Source: Bacteroidales bacterium (GTDB lineage Bacteria; Bacteroidota; Bacteroidia; Bacteroidales; Muribaculaceae). From it: DNA of 19,055 nt. This document shows, in pieces, positions 1-7,782 of the stretch. The notes under the pieces were generated by a model, which had not been told where the DNA came from, searched no databases, and was given only the letters and a program-made list of their open reading frames with translations. The DNA lies in assembly GCA_019415705.1 (NCBI GenBank), contig DXYS01000030.1, forward strand, positions 17,881 through 36,935. The letters run 5' to 3'. The translations under genes and the position numbers were made by a program. Position 1 is the stretch's first letter, and every line of letters starts with the position of its first letter.

Positions 1-870
1 GCGCTCATACGCAAAGTGGCCGCCGAAATCACGGCCAAGTTCTGCGAGCCGGTCTTCGACTCGTGTTCGATAGTCAACGCACGCTCGGGTCTCTGCGGTG
101 AAAACTGCAAATGGTGCGCACAGTCGTCACACCATACGACATCATGCGAGACTTACGACATGATTGACCGTGACGAGTGCATGGCCACGGCACATCACAA
201 CGATGCCTGCGGCATACACCGTTTCTCGATGGTCGCCAGCGGCCGCGCAGTCAAAGGCCGCGCGCTCGACGGCATCTGCGAGATGCTCGGGCGTGTGCGC
301 AAAGAGACCCGCATGGAGACCTGCGCCTCACTCGGTCTCATCGGTGACGAAGAGATGGCTCGGCTCAAAGAGGCCGGCGTCAGCCGCTATCACTGCAACT
401 TGGAGACGGCGCCCTCACACTTCGTCAAGCTCTGCACCACTCACACCATCGACGACAAGATGGCCACCATCGCCGCCGCACACCGCGCGGGATTGGAAGT
501 ATGCTCGGGAGGCATCATCGGCATGGGTGAGACGATGGAGCAGCGCGCCGAGTTCGCACTCAAACTGCGTGAGGCACGACCTGTGTCTATCCCCGTTAAC
601 ATCCTCTCGCCCATCCCCGGCACTCCGCTCGAGCACGAGGCGCCCATAACAGAGGACGAAATTGTCGACACGGTCGCGCTGTTCCGTTTCATTCATCCGA
701 CAGTGCAGTTGCGCTTTGCCGGCGGACGCCGCCGCATGTCGCGCAATTCTCAGCTCGACGCGATGCGTATCGGCATCAACGGCGGCATTGTCGGAGATCT
801 GCTGACGACAATCGGCTCGACCGTGGCCGACGACCGCCGCCTCGCCGAAGAGGCCGGATACAAATTTTAA
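1..870 (+). CDS. bioB: Biotin synthase, 5'-truncated by the window edge
   Basis: Radical-SAM enzyme that inserts sulfur into dethiobiotin in the last step of biotin synthesis. The reading frame is open back to base 1 (A-L-I-R-K before the GTG at 16), so the true start lies outside the window; 289 residues are visible. The radical-SAM signature CGENCKWC (CxxxCxxC, bases about 94-117) is intact. Further BioB landmarks follow in order: RFSMVASGR, ETCASLG, CNLETAP, EVCSGGIIGMGET, NILSPIPGTPL and LRFAGGRR. Compared with E. coli BioB from memory, the auxiliary-cluster cysteines of ETCASLG and EVCSGG and the arginine of LRFAGGR are present, but the position of Cys97 is Ser (RFSM). The protein also ends soon after the LLTT segment, lacking the E. 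coli C-terminal tail. The next gene starts 12 bases on, so the two are probably co-transcribed. The family call is secure; the cluster type is an inference. Confidence 0.95.
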   Translation, partial: ALIRKVAAEITAKFCEPVFDSCSIVNARSGLCGENCKWCAQSSHHTTSCETYDMIDRDECMATAHHNDACGIHRFSMVASGRAVKGRALDGICEMLGRVRKETRMETCASLGLIGDEEMARLKEAGVSRYHCNLETAPSHFVKLCTTHTIDDKMATIAAAHRAGLEVCSGGIIGMGETMEQRAEFALKLREARPVSIPVNILSPIPGTPLEHEAPITEDEIVDTVALFRFIHPTVQLRFAGGRRRMSRNSQLDAMRIGINGGIVGDLLTTIGSTVADDRRLAEEAGYKF

Positions 871-882
871 ACCCACACCGGC

Positions 883-1662
883 ATGGAAACAGTCACCAAC
901 GCCCTGCGCAAACTCGTCTCACAGTTAGATGACGTCAAACACCGCCGCCGCACAGGCCTGTTTATGGCCGAGGGCGACAAATGTGTCGCCGACACGGCCG
1001 GCAACTTCGTGTGCCGCTACCTGATAGCCCGCAAAGACTGGTTTAACTCATCGGCAGCAGTCACGGCCAAAGTTTCGGCCGAAATGTGTGTCGAAGCCAC
1101 GGCTGCCGACATGGAGCGCATGAGCCGTCTGACGACACCGCCCCGAGTCATTGCCGTCTACGAAATCCCGGAGCGTCAGCCCGATTTTGCGGCAATGGCA
1201 CAGTGTCTTGTCGTAGGCTTGGACGCTGTGCGCGACCCGGGCAATCTCGGCACCATCATCCGCCTCTGCGACTGGATGGGCGTCGAGGACATACTCGCGT
1301 CGTCAGACTGCGCCGACCTGTGGTCGCCCAAGGTCGTACAGGCCACTATGGGCGCCGTGTCGCGTGTCAGAGTGCATTACTGCGACCTCGCAGAGACGCT
1401 GCGCGACTGGCCGTCGCCCGTCTGCGGCACATTTCTTGACGGCGATAACATCTACACCGCACCATTGGACGCAGCCGGCGTCGTAGTCTTCGGCAACGAA
1501 GGCCGGGGCATATCCGAGGCCGTCGGCGCGACTGTCAGCCAACGTCTGCTGATACCGTCATTTCCTCCCGGACGCAAGACATCCGAATCACTCAATGTGG
1601 CCACGGCTGCCGCAATAACACTCGCGGAGTTCCGCAGCCGACAGCTGCGCTCACGCAACTGA
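883..1662 (+). CDS. TrmH/SpoU-family RNA 2'-O-ribose methyltransferase
   Basis: SAM-dependent methyltransferase of the SPOUT superfamily acting on tRNA or rRNA ribose in the cytoplasm; the exact nucleotide cannot be told from sequence. It has 259 residues, close to the usual 240-270. The N-terminal third resembles the substrate-binding (L30e-like) domain, with FMAEGDKCV as its typical opening. The C-terminal domain carries the three SpoU motifs: DPGNLGTIIR (motif 1, with the catalytic-type Asn and Arg), FGNEGRGIS (motif 2) and ESLNVATAAAI (motif 3), which form the trefoil-knot SAM pocket. ATG at 883 lies 12 bases after bioB, and radA begins 16 bases after its stop, so it sits inside the run. 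It could be RlmB, TrmH or a paralogue; Bacteroidales usually carry several, so no symbol is given. Confidence 0.93.
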   Translation: METVTNALRKLVSQLDDVKHRRRTGLFMAEGDKCVADTAGNFVCRYLIARKDWFNSSAAVTAKVSAEMCVEATAADMERMSRLTTPPRVIAVYEIPERQPDFAAMAQCLVVGLDAVRDPGNLGTIIRLCDWMGVEDILASSDCADLWSPKVVQATMGAVSRVRVHYCDLAETLRDWPSPVCGTFLDGDNIYTAPLDAAGVVVFGNEGRGISEAVGATVSQRLLIPSFPPGRKTSESLNVATAAAITLAEFRSRQLRSRN

Positions 1663-1678
1663 CCGACTTGAAACGACT

Positions 1679-3055
1679 ATGGCAAAAAAACAGATAAAAA
1701 GCATGTGGTTTTGCTCGGAGTGCGGCGCCGACTCACCCAAGTGGGAGGGACGCTGTCCGGCCTGCGGAGCATGGAACTCGATGGTCGAGGAGAAAGTTAC
1801 TCCGTCTTCAGGTCCGTCACGCTCGCCGTCGCCCGTCGCCCGTCAGCGTCGCCAGCCGGCTCAGTCTGTCAACGACATACAGCCGCTCGACACGCCGCGC
1901 ATACTGATGCCGTCGGCCGAGCTCAACCGAGTGCTCGGAGGCGGTCTCGTGGCCGGCTCACTCGTGCTGCTTGGCGGCGAGCCGGGCATAGGAAAATCTA
2001 CGCTTGTCTTGCAAAACCTGCTGTCAATCAAATCAAAGACCATTTTATATGCCTCGGGCGAGGAAAGCGCCGCCCAGCTCAAACTCCGCGCTGACCGCAT
2101 CGGGCGTGGCAGCGACAACTGCTTTATCGTCTGCGAGACCTCGCTCGAAAATATCTTTGCCCATATCGAGGAGATCAATCCGGGCATCGTCGTCGTCGAC
2201 TCTATACAGACCATCGCGTCAGACGCCTTGGAGTCGGCAGCCGGCAGCGTCAGTCAGGTACGTGAATGTGCCGCACGCCTCTTGGCTTACGCCAAAGAGA
2301 CCGGCGTTCCGGTGCTGCTTATCGGCCACATCACCAAAGACGGCTCGTTAGCCGGACCGAAGGTGTTAGAGCACATCGTCGACGCCGTGCTGCAGTTTGA
2401 GGGCGACAGTCAGTATCTCTACCGCATACTGCGCGCGGTCAAAAATCGCTTCGGCAGCACGTCAGAGCTTGGCATCTACGAGATGGGACGCCGCGGACTG
2501 CGCGAGGTTGCCAACCCGTCGGAAATGCTCATGTCGCACAGCGGAGAGGAGCTGTCAGGCGTATCGGCCGGAGTCACAATCGAGGGTCTGAGACCATTTA
2601 TCATCGAGGTGCAGGCGCTTGTCAGCACTGCCGCTTACGGCACTCCGCAGCGCTCGGTGACCGGCTTTGACGGCCGTCGTCTAAACATGCTTCTGGCCGT
2701 CCTTGAGAAACGAGTCGGTTTCAAACTTGCACAGAAAGACGTATTCCTGAATATCGCCGGCGGACTCAAGGTCAATGACCCGGCGCTCGACCTCGCCGTC
2801 ATCTGCGCCATCCTCTCGAGCAACGTCGACATGGCCATCGGCCGGGGCTGGTGTATGGCCGGTGAAGTCGGCCTAACGGGCGAGATACGCCCCGTGACCC
2901 ATATCAGCCGGCGCATATCAGAGGCCGCCCGCCTCGGCATGACCGACATACTCGTGCCCCGAGGAAGCCTCAAGGGCGCCGAGCCGGTGCCCGACGGCAT
3001 CAACGTGCATGAAGTCGGCAAAGTAGAGGAAGCATTCCGCACATTATTCGCATAA
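1679..3055 (+). CDS. radA: DNA repair protein RadA (Sms)
   Basis: RecA-related ATPase that promotes branch migration and processing of recombination intermediates. It has 458 residues, the normal family length. Domains in order: a four-cysteine zinc finger at residues 12-29 (CSEC and CPAC), a Ser/Pro/Arg-rich linker, a RecA-like core with Walker A GEPGIGKST (100-108) and Walker B IVVVDSIQ (170-177), the RadA-specific KNRFGS motif (255-260), and a C-terminal Lon-protease-like domain (about 285-458) with GGLKVNDPALDLAVI. All signature residues are present, so it should be functional. ATG at 1679 is followed by a Lys-rich start typical of RadA. It sits 16 bases after the methyltransferase gene and 29 bases before hutH, on the same strand. 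Confidence 0.98.
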   Translation: MAKKQIKSMWFCSECGADSPKWEGRCPACGAWNSMVEEKVTPSSGPSRSPSPVARQRRQPAQSVNDIQPLDTPRILMPSAELNRVLGGGLVAGSLVLLGGEPGIGKSTLVLQNLLSIKSKTILYASGEESAAQLKLRADRIGRGSDNCFIVCETSLENIFAHIEEINPGIVVVDSIQTIASDALESAAGSVSQVRECAARLLAYAKETGVPVLLIGHITKDGSLAGPKVLEHIVDAVLQFEGDSQYLYRILRAVKNRFGSTSELGIYEMGRRGLREVANPSEMLMSHSGEELSGVSAGVTIEGLRPFIIEVQALVSTAAYGTPQRSVTGFDGRRLNMLLAVLEKRVGFKLAQKDVFLNIAGGLKVNDPALDLAVICAILSSNVDMAIGRGWCMAGEVGLTGEIRPVTHISRRISEAARLGMTDILVPRGSLKGAEPVPDGINVHEVGKVEEAFRTLFA

Positions 3056-3084
3056 TCGGTTAACCTTATAGATATACTCCAATC

Positions 3085-4566
3085 ATGATACATTACATCA
3101 GCACAGACCATCTCTCGATAGACCGCGTCGAGGAAATAATCACAAAGGGTCACAAACTCGCTCTGAGCGACGAGTCGGTAAGACTCATCGAGCGTTGCCG
3201 CAATTTCCTTGACGAGAAGATGAAAACCTGCAAATCGCCGATTTACGGCATCACCACCGGCTTCGGCTCGCTCTGCAACATCTCTATCGGAGCCGACGAC
3301 CTGTCGCAGCTGCAAAAGAATCTCGTGATGTCACACGCATGCGGATGCGGCGACGAAGTCTCACCGGAAATCGTCAAAATCATGCTGCTGACCAAGGTGA
3401 TGTCGCTGTCGTTCGGCAACTCGGGCGTGCAGCTTCAGACCGTCAGACGTCTTATCGACTTCTTCAACAATGACATACTGCCCGTCGTCTACCGGCAGGG
3501 CTCACTCGGTGCCTCGGGTGACCTCGCGCCGTTGGCAAATCTCTGCCTGCCGCTGCTCGGATTGGGCGAAGTGAACTACAAGGGCCGTCGCCGCCCGTCG
3601 GCCGAAGTACTCGAGGAAATGGGCTGGGAGCCAATCGTCCTGCAGTCAAAAGAAGGCCTCGCGCTGCTCAACGGCACACAGTTTATGTCGTCGCACGCAG
3701 TGGCCGCCATCATCAAATCACGCCGTCTGAGCCGATTAGCCGACAAAATCGGCGCTATGTCGCTTGACGCCTATGACGGTCGTATCGAGCCGTTCGGCGA
3801 CGAGGTCAACGCCGTCCGTCCCCATCCCGGGCAGCTCGCCACAGCCCGTGCCATACGCCGGTGGTTAGAGGGCAGCGAACTGATAGCTCGCCCCAAAATG
3901 CATGTGCAGGACCCCTACTCTTTCCGCTGCATGCCTCAGGTCCACGGCGCTGTCAAAGACGCCCTCGCCTATGTCGGCTCTGTCATTGAGACCGAAATCA
4001 ACTCGCCGACCGACAACCCGACGATTTTCCCCGACGAGGACATCATCGTCTCGGCCGGAAACTTCCACGGCGAGCCTATCGCCATACCCATGGATTATTT
4101 AGCTGTGGCCATGGCCGAGCTCGCCTCGATATCAGAGCGCCGCATCTACAAGCTCATCTCAGGCACTCGCGGGCTGCCGTCGTTCCTCGTGGCCAAGCCG
4201 GGCCTCAACAGCGGTTTTATGATTCCGCAATACGCCGCCGCCTCGATAGTCAACGACTCCAAGGCGATGTGCTGGCCGACAAGCTGTGACACCATACCGT
4301 CGTCGCAGGGTCAGGAAGACCATGTGTCGATGGGCGCCAACTCGGCCACTAAGCTCTGCCGCATCGTCGACAACACCGAGCGCGTCCTCGCCATCGAGCT
4401 TATCAACGCCGCTCAGGCTTTAGACATGCGGCGTCCGCTCAAATCGTCGCCGGCGCTTGAGCAGTGGCATGACGACTTCCGCTGTCATGTGCCGTTTGTC
4501 GACAAAGACACCGTAATGTCACCGCTCATCAAGGCTTCGGTCGAATTTCTCCAAAAACAGCAGTAA
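3085..4566 (+). CDS. hutH: Histidine ammonia-lyase
   Basis: Catalyses the first step of histidine degradation, L-histidine to urocanate plus ammonia, in the cytoplasm. It has 493 residues, near the usual 500-510. The MIO prosthetic group forms from Ala-Ser-Gly at residues 143-145, within GSLGASGDLAPLANL. YGITTGFGSL (54-63) carries the catalytic tyrosine, and SSQGQEDHVSMG is the conserved C-terminal active-site segment. No truncation or missing catalytic residue is seen. The stop is 3 bases before hutI, so the two are almost certainly translated from one message. No own promoter is obvious in the 29 bases after radA. The other hut genes (urocanase and formiminoglutamate-processing enzymes) are not in this window. 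Confidence 0.98.
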   Translation: MIHYISTDHLSIDRVEEIITKGHKLALSDESVRLIERCRNFLDEKMKTCKSPIYGITTGFGSLCNISIGADDLSQLQKNLVMSHACGCGDEVSPEIVKIMLLTKVMSLSFGNSGVQLQTVRRLIDFFNNDILPVVYRQGSLGASGDLAPLANLCLPLLGLGEVNYKGRRRPSAEVLEEMGWEPIVLQSKEGLALLNGTQFMSSHAVAAIIKSRRLSRLADKIGAMSLDAYDGRIEPFGDEVNAVRPHPGQLATARAIRRWLEGSELIARPKMHVQDPYSFRCMPQVHGAVKDALAYVGSVIETEINSPTDNPTIFPDEDIIVSAGNFHGEPIAIPMDYLAVAMAELASISERRIYKLISGTRGLPSFLVAKPGLNSGFMIPQYAAASIVNDSKAMCWPTSCDTIPSSQGQEDHVSMGANSATKLCRIVDNTERVLAIELINAAQALDMRRPLKSSPALEQWHDDFRCHVPFVDKDTVMSPLIKASVEFLQKQQ

Positions 4567-4569
4567 TAC

Positions 4570-5811
4570 ATGTTAATCAAGAATATATCCACACTTGTCG
4601 GCATCGACCCGCAGGGACGCGAACGTCTGCGCGGCGCCGAAATATCGCAAATCGGCACTATTGACAACGCATGGCTGCGCGTCATCGGCGGACGCTTTGA
4701 CTCGTGGGGCCGGATGGACGCTATGCCCGAGCCTACGCCCGGCGAGGAGACAGTTGACGCCTGCGGAGGCCTTGTCATGCCGACCTACTGCGACTCCCAC
4801 ACCCACATTGTCTATGCAGGCAGCCGCGAGCAGGAGTTCATCGACAAAATCCGCGGTCTCAGCTACGAGGAGATAGCCCGTCGCGGCGGTGGCATTCTCA
4901 ACTCGGCCGACTTGCTTCACCTTACACACGAAGACGAACTCTACGCCGCCTCAAAACGCCGTGCCGACGAAATAATGGCCAAAGGCACCGGCTGTGTCGA
5001 AATCAAGAGCGGCTACGGACTGACAACCGCCGACGAACTCAAGATGCTGCGAGTGATTGCGCGCATAGCTGAGTCGTCGCCGATGACAGTGCGCGCCACC
5101 TTCTTGGGCGCCCACGCCGTCGGACGCGCCTACACGGGACGTCAGGGCGACTATGTCGACCTTATCTGCCGCGAAATGCTGCCGGCTGTCGCGTCCGAGG
5201 GCCTGGCCGATTTTGTCGACGTGTTCTGCGACTCGGGATTCTTCACGGTCGAGGAGACCGACCGCATACTGACGGCCGCCGCACGTTACGGCATGCGTCC
5301 AAAGATTCACGCAAACGAGCTCGCAGCGTCAGGCGGCGTGCAGATTGGGGTGCGTCACGGCGCTCTGTCGGTCGACCACCTCGAGCGTGCCGGTGAGGAG
5401 GAGATTGCTCTGCTCGCAACGTCAGATACTGTTGCGACGATGCTGCCCGGCGCATCGTTCTTCCTCAATATGCCTTACGGGCAGGCTCGCCGCGCCATAG
5501 AGTCAGGAGCCACATTGGCCCTCGCCTCGGACTATAACCCCGGCTCGTCGCCATCGGGCGATATGCGCATGGTCGTCGCGCTCGGCTGCATCAAGATGCG
5601 CCTGACACCGGCCGAGGCCTTCAACGCAGCGACCATCAACGGCGCCGCCGCCATGGATCTCGGCAAGGAGCACGGCTCAATTGCCCCCGGCAAAAAGGCC
5701 GACTTTATCATCACGCCCCCCGGAGTGTCGCTTGACTTCATCCCTTACGCCTATACAACACCCTACATAGACTCGGTCTATATCAGCGGTAAGCGTGTCG
5801 CCGGTGAATGA
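4570..5811 (+). CDS. hutI: Imidazolonepropionase
   Basis: Metal-dependent amidohydrolase that opens imidazolone-5-propionate to N-formimino-L-glutamate, step three of histidine degradation. It has 413 residues, the normal length. The HxH metal motif is in CDSHTHIVYAG (His77 and His79). Other family landmarks are EIKSGYGL, HANELAASGGVQIG with the downstream VDHLE, and ASDYNPGSSPSGDM with the catalytic-type Asp. The C-terminus has the amidohydrolase composite-domain signature GSIAPGKKADFII. It follows hutH after 3 bases, which supports a dedicated hutHI unit. ATG at 4570 is the natural start because the metal motif then falls at the usual distance. All catalytic positions I can recognise are intact. 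Confidence 0.98.
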   Translation: MLIKNISTLVGIDPQGRERLRGAEISQIGTIDNAWLRVIGGRFDSWGRMDAMPEPTPGEETVDACGGLVMPTYCDSHTHIVYAGSREQEFIDKIRGLSYEEIARRGGGILNSADLLHLTHEDELYAASKRRADEIMAKGTGCVEIKSGYGLTTADELKMLRVIARIAESSPMTVRATFLGAHAVGRAYTGRQGDYVDLICREMLPAVASEGLADFVDVFCDSGFFTVEETDRILTAAARYGMRPKIHANELAASGGVQIGVRHGALSVDHLERAGEEEIALLATSDTVATMLPGASFFLNMPYGQARRAIESGATLALASDYNPGSSPSGDMRMVVALGCIKMRLTPAEAFNAATINGAAAMDLGKEHGSIAPGKKADFIITPPGVSLDFIPYAYTTPYIDSVYISGKRVAGE

Positions 5812-5854
5812 GTCACGCGAACGAATTTTGAATTTACACGTTATAAATATTAAT

Positions 5855-6895
5855 ATGAAAAAGCATTTTAAACTTACAGCTTTAACTCTCGCGCTGCTTG
5901 CGGCGTCGACTGTCGGCGTATCGGCCGCAGACCCTTACAAAGTGCGCGTTCCGCTCTCTGAGGATGAGAACGGCGCAATGATATATATCCTCAATTTTGA
6001 CTCAGGCGAGAAAATCGACTCTACTATCGTGGCTGACAAAGTGGCCCTCTTCAAAGGTGAGATTGACGAGCCGGTTGTCGGACGTCTGATGCTCGACGGC
6101 CAGCGTGCCGGCGACTTTATCCTCGAACCGGGGTCGATAGTCGTTGACCCGCGCAAGGGCATAACTTTCGGTAGCATGCTCAACGACCGTCTGCGCGAAC
6201 TCAATGACTCCGCACAGGCTATCTCCAAACGTTTCGCCGCTGCCACAACAGACCAAGAGAAAGAAAAAATATATAATGAATACATGGCGTACAGCAATGC
6301 CGTCATGAATGAGAACTTGGATAACCCTATCGGTTATTATCTCTTTGTTAATCAGGCTTCGTCGATGTCACCCGAAGAATTCAACAGATTCATCGCCGAA
6401 CATCCGTCACTTGCCTCTTACAAACGCATCGCCAAAATCAAGGAATCGCACAGCCGCAAGCTCGCTACAGCGCCCGGCAATAAATTCACTGACTTCGAAA
6501 TCACATACAACGGCGAGACCAAACGCCTCAGTGATTATGTCGGCAAGGGCAAGTATGTGCTCGTAGACTATTGGGCAAGCTGGTGCGGCCCCTGCATCCG
6601 TCAGGTGCCGGTGCTCAAGGAGTTGCTCCACGAGTATGGCGACAAAGGTCTCGAGGTGCTCGGTGTAGCCGTCTGGGACGAGCCGGCAAACACCTACAAG
6701 GCCATTGAGAGCCATCAGATACCGTGGCCATGTATCGTCAACGCACAGACCATCCCGACCGACCTTTACGGCATCAACGGCATACCCTGCATCATCCTCT
6801 ACGGACCTGACGGCACAATCCTCAGCCGCGACAAACAGGGCGACGAGCTTAAAGCCGACGTCAAATCCGCCTTCGAAGGCACCCTCAAATACTAA
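5855..6895 (+). CDS. Secreted TlpA/ResA-like thioredoxin-fold protein
   Basis: Predicted periplasmic or surface-exposed thiol-disulfide oxidoreductase of the kind abundant in Bacteroidetes. I place the start at the ATG at 5855, because MKKHFKLTALTLALLAAS is a clear signal peptide with likely cleavage near VSA-AD (residues 22-26). The frame is open further upstream to 5795, overlapping hutI, but that would bury the signal. The mature protein has an N-terminal beta-rich region (about 28-110) like the DUF4369 domain often found before TlpA domains, a helical linker (about 110-200), then a thioredoxin fold (208-346) with active site WCGPC (243-247) and the cis-proline segment GINGIPCII (Pro311). 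A Cys directly follows the cis-proline where Thr or Ser is more common. The substrate is unknown. It lies 43 bases after hutI and is followed by a strong terminator. Confidence 0.9.
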   Translation: MKKHFKLTALTLALLAASTVGVSAADPYKVRVPLSEDENGAMIYILNFDSGEKIDSTIVADKVALFKGEIDEPVVGRLMLDGQRAGDFILEPGSIVVDPRKGITFGSMLNDRLRELNDSAQAISKRFAAATTDQEKEKIYNEYMAYSNAVMNENLDNPIGYYLFVNQASSMSPEEFNRFIAEHPSLASYKRIAKIKESHSRKLATAPGNKFTDFEITYNGETKRLSDYVGKGKYVLVDYWASWCGPCIRQVPVLKELLHEYGDKGLEVLGVAVWDEPANTYKAIESHQIPWPCIVNAQTIPTDLYGINGIPCIILYGPDGTILSRDKQGDELKADVKSAFEGTLKY

Positions 6896-6917
6896 AATCA
6901 GACTCCGTCAACTATCA

Positions 6918-6953
6918 GGCCGGCCTCTACATCGGAGGCCGGCCATTTTTTTT
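6918..6953 (+). terminator. Intrinsic terminator after the bioB-to-thioredoxin run
   Basis: A perfect 10-base-pair GC-rich stem (GGCCGGCCTC at 6918-6927 with GAGGCCGGCC at 6935-6944) has a 7-base loop. It is followed by A and then eight T residues (6946-6953). This is a textbook rho-independent terminator 22 bases after the stop of the thioredoxin-like gene, and it ends the + strand gene run. Confidence 0.93.
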
Positions 6954-6994
6954 GCATATTAATACAGTGATACTCAATTATTTTAATCATATTG

Positions 6995-7042
6995 TTCTTT
7001 CGAAAGAAAGATTTCACCCAAAAATTGCTCTTTAGAAAGAGC
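6995..7042. repeat. Two operator-like palindromes with a shared core
   Basis: TTCTTTCGAAAGAA (6995-7008) is a perfect 14-base palindrome. GCTCTTTAGAAAGAGC (7027-7042) has perfect 7-base arms around AG. Both contain the core CTTT-N-GAAAG, and their centres are 33 bases apart, about three helical turns. They lie in an AT-rich, gene-free stretch between convergent genes. They could be sites for a dimeric regulator or small hairpins; no promoter match was found beside them. Confidence 0.45.
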
Positions 7043-7130
7043 ATAATTTTTAACAATACGAAACAATAACGAATTATAAGGGCATGACCAATGAAAATAC
7101 ATCACGTCAATGTAAAGAATTAAACGCCGT

Positions 7131-7299
7131 TAGGTGCGTCAGTGCTGCAGCGCAGCGCCGTAGGTGAGCCTATGACAAGCAGGCCGTAGGTCTGCGCAGT
7201 CATAGGTAATAAGATAAAAGGGACGCACGCTGTAGGTGTGCCGCGTTACTATTAAAATATCTATTGGGTCGGCGTACCTACAGCATTGCGGCTACGACC
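7131..7299. repeat. Nested inverted-repeat intergenic element
   Basis: This is a set of nested arms in a gene-free stretch. GTGCGTC (7134-7140) pairs with GACGCAC (7222-7228). Inside it CCTATGAC (7169-7176) pairs with GTCATAGG (7199-7206), and within that GCAG (7179-7182) pairs with CTGC (7192-7195). Beyond it GCTGTAGGT (7229-7237) pairs with ACCTACAGC (7276-7284), and CCGCGTTA (7241-7248) pairs with TAACGCGG (7292-7299). A G(C/T)(C/T)GTAGGT-like unit recurs several times. It resembles the palindromic intergenic repeats common in Bacteroidales genomes; copy number cannot be judged from one window. Nothing else is seen between 6954 and 7341. Confidence 0.6.
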
Positions 7300-7341
7300 G
7301 CTAACGCGGACTACTTTCCGGTTTTAAATAATCCGACAATT

Positions 7342-7764
7342 TCATATATTGTGGCGGCGGGATTTTTTGAGGACGGCGTGGATGGCGGGGGGAGCGGTGA
7401 AGGCGGCGATGAGTGCTCCGCCCCAGTCGGCGGCGATGTCGAAGATGTCGCCGGTGCGGCCGAGACCCATTGCCGACTGCAGTATCTCGCTGAGGACGCC
7501 GAATGCCATGACCGAGAGCGTGATAATGGCCATAGTTCTAAAAGTAAGGCAGTTGCGCGACATATCTGCGCGCTGCAGGTCAAAGGCCACAGCGGCGACG
7601 ATGCCGCCCATCATAATGGCATGGATAAGTTTATCAAGATGAGGTATAGAGATGTCCATGCTGTCGCCGACAGGGTCCGGAAAGAATATAGCATAGCACA
7701 CCACAGCCATCACGATAACTGTCGGCCACCAGCATTTCAGAAATTTCGCAATATTTAAAACCAT
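7342..7764 (-). CDS. VanZ-like integral membrane protein
   Basis: Small membrane protein of 140 residues with about four hydrophobic segments (about 12-28, 46-63, 77-95 and 112-130). The VanZ-family pattern is visible: HLDKLIHAIMMGG (His42, Asp44, Lys45, His48), then SEILQSAMGLGRTGDIFDIAAD with Glu93, Gln96, Arg103, Asp106 and Asp109, then a Gly pair. VanZ itself gives low-level teicoplanin resistance, but most chromosomal homologues, including short ones like this, have no known role, so resistance should not be inferred. It is the last gene of a - strand operon, 18 bases after the small membrane protein gene. It ends facing the thioredoxin-like gene. Confidence 0.85.
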   Translation of the reverse strand: MVLNIAKFLKCWWPTVIVMAVVCYAIFFPDPVGDSMDISIPHLDKLIHAIMMGGIVAAVAFDLQRADMSRNCLTFRTMAIITLSVMAFGVLSEILQSAMGLGRTGDIFDIAADWGGALIAAFTAPPAIHAVLKKSRRHNI

Positions 7765-7782
7765 ATTTTTATAACAAGCAAC

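Noticed and set aside
415..876. Open frame of 153 codons on the strand opposite bioB
   Set aside because: Shadow of a GC-rich gene with conserved radical-SAM motifs on the other strand; no domain recognisable.
2635..3315. Open frame of 226 codons opposite the radA end and hutH start
   Set aside because: Spans two conserved genes on the other strand and shows no family motif.
5795..5854. Upstream extension of the thioredoxin-like gene starting inside hutI
   Set aside because: It would put about 20 residues before a clear signal peptide; the ATG at 5855 gives a normal secreted protein.
6960..7341. CRISPR array in the repeat-rich gene-free region
   Set aside because: Repeats are inverted and irregular, with no constant repeat-spacer period and no cas gene.
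7264..7758. Open frame of 164 codons opposite the VanZ-like gene
   Set aside because: The opposite strand has hydrophobic helices and the VanZ pattern; this frame is acidic, His-rich and featureless.
7342..7764. Reading the VanZ-like gene as an antibiotic-resistance gene
   Set aside because: No other van genes are present and short chromosomal VanZ homologues are common without resistance.
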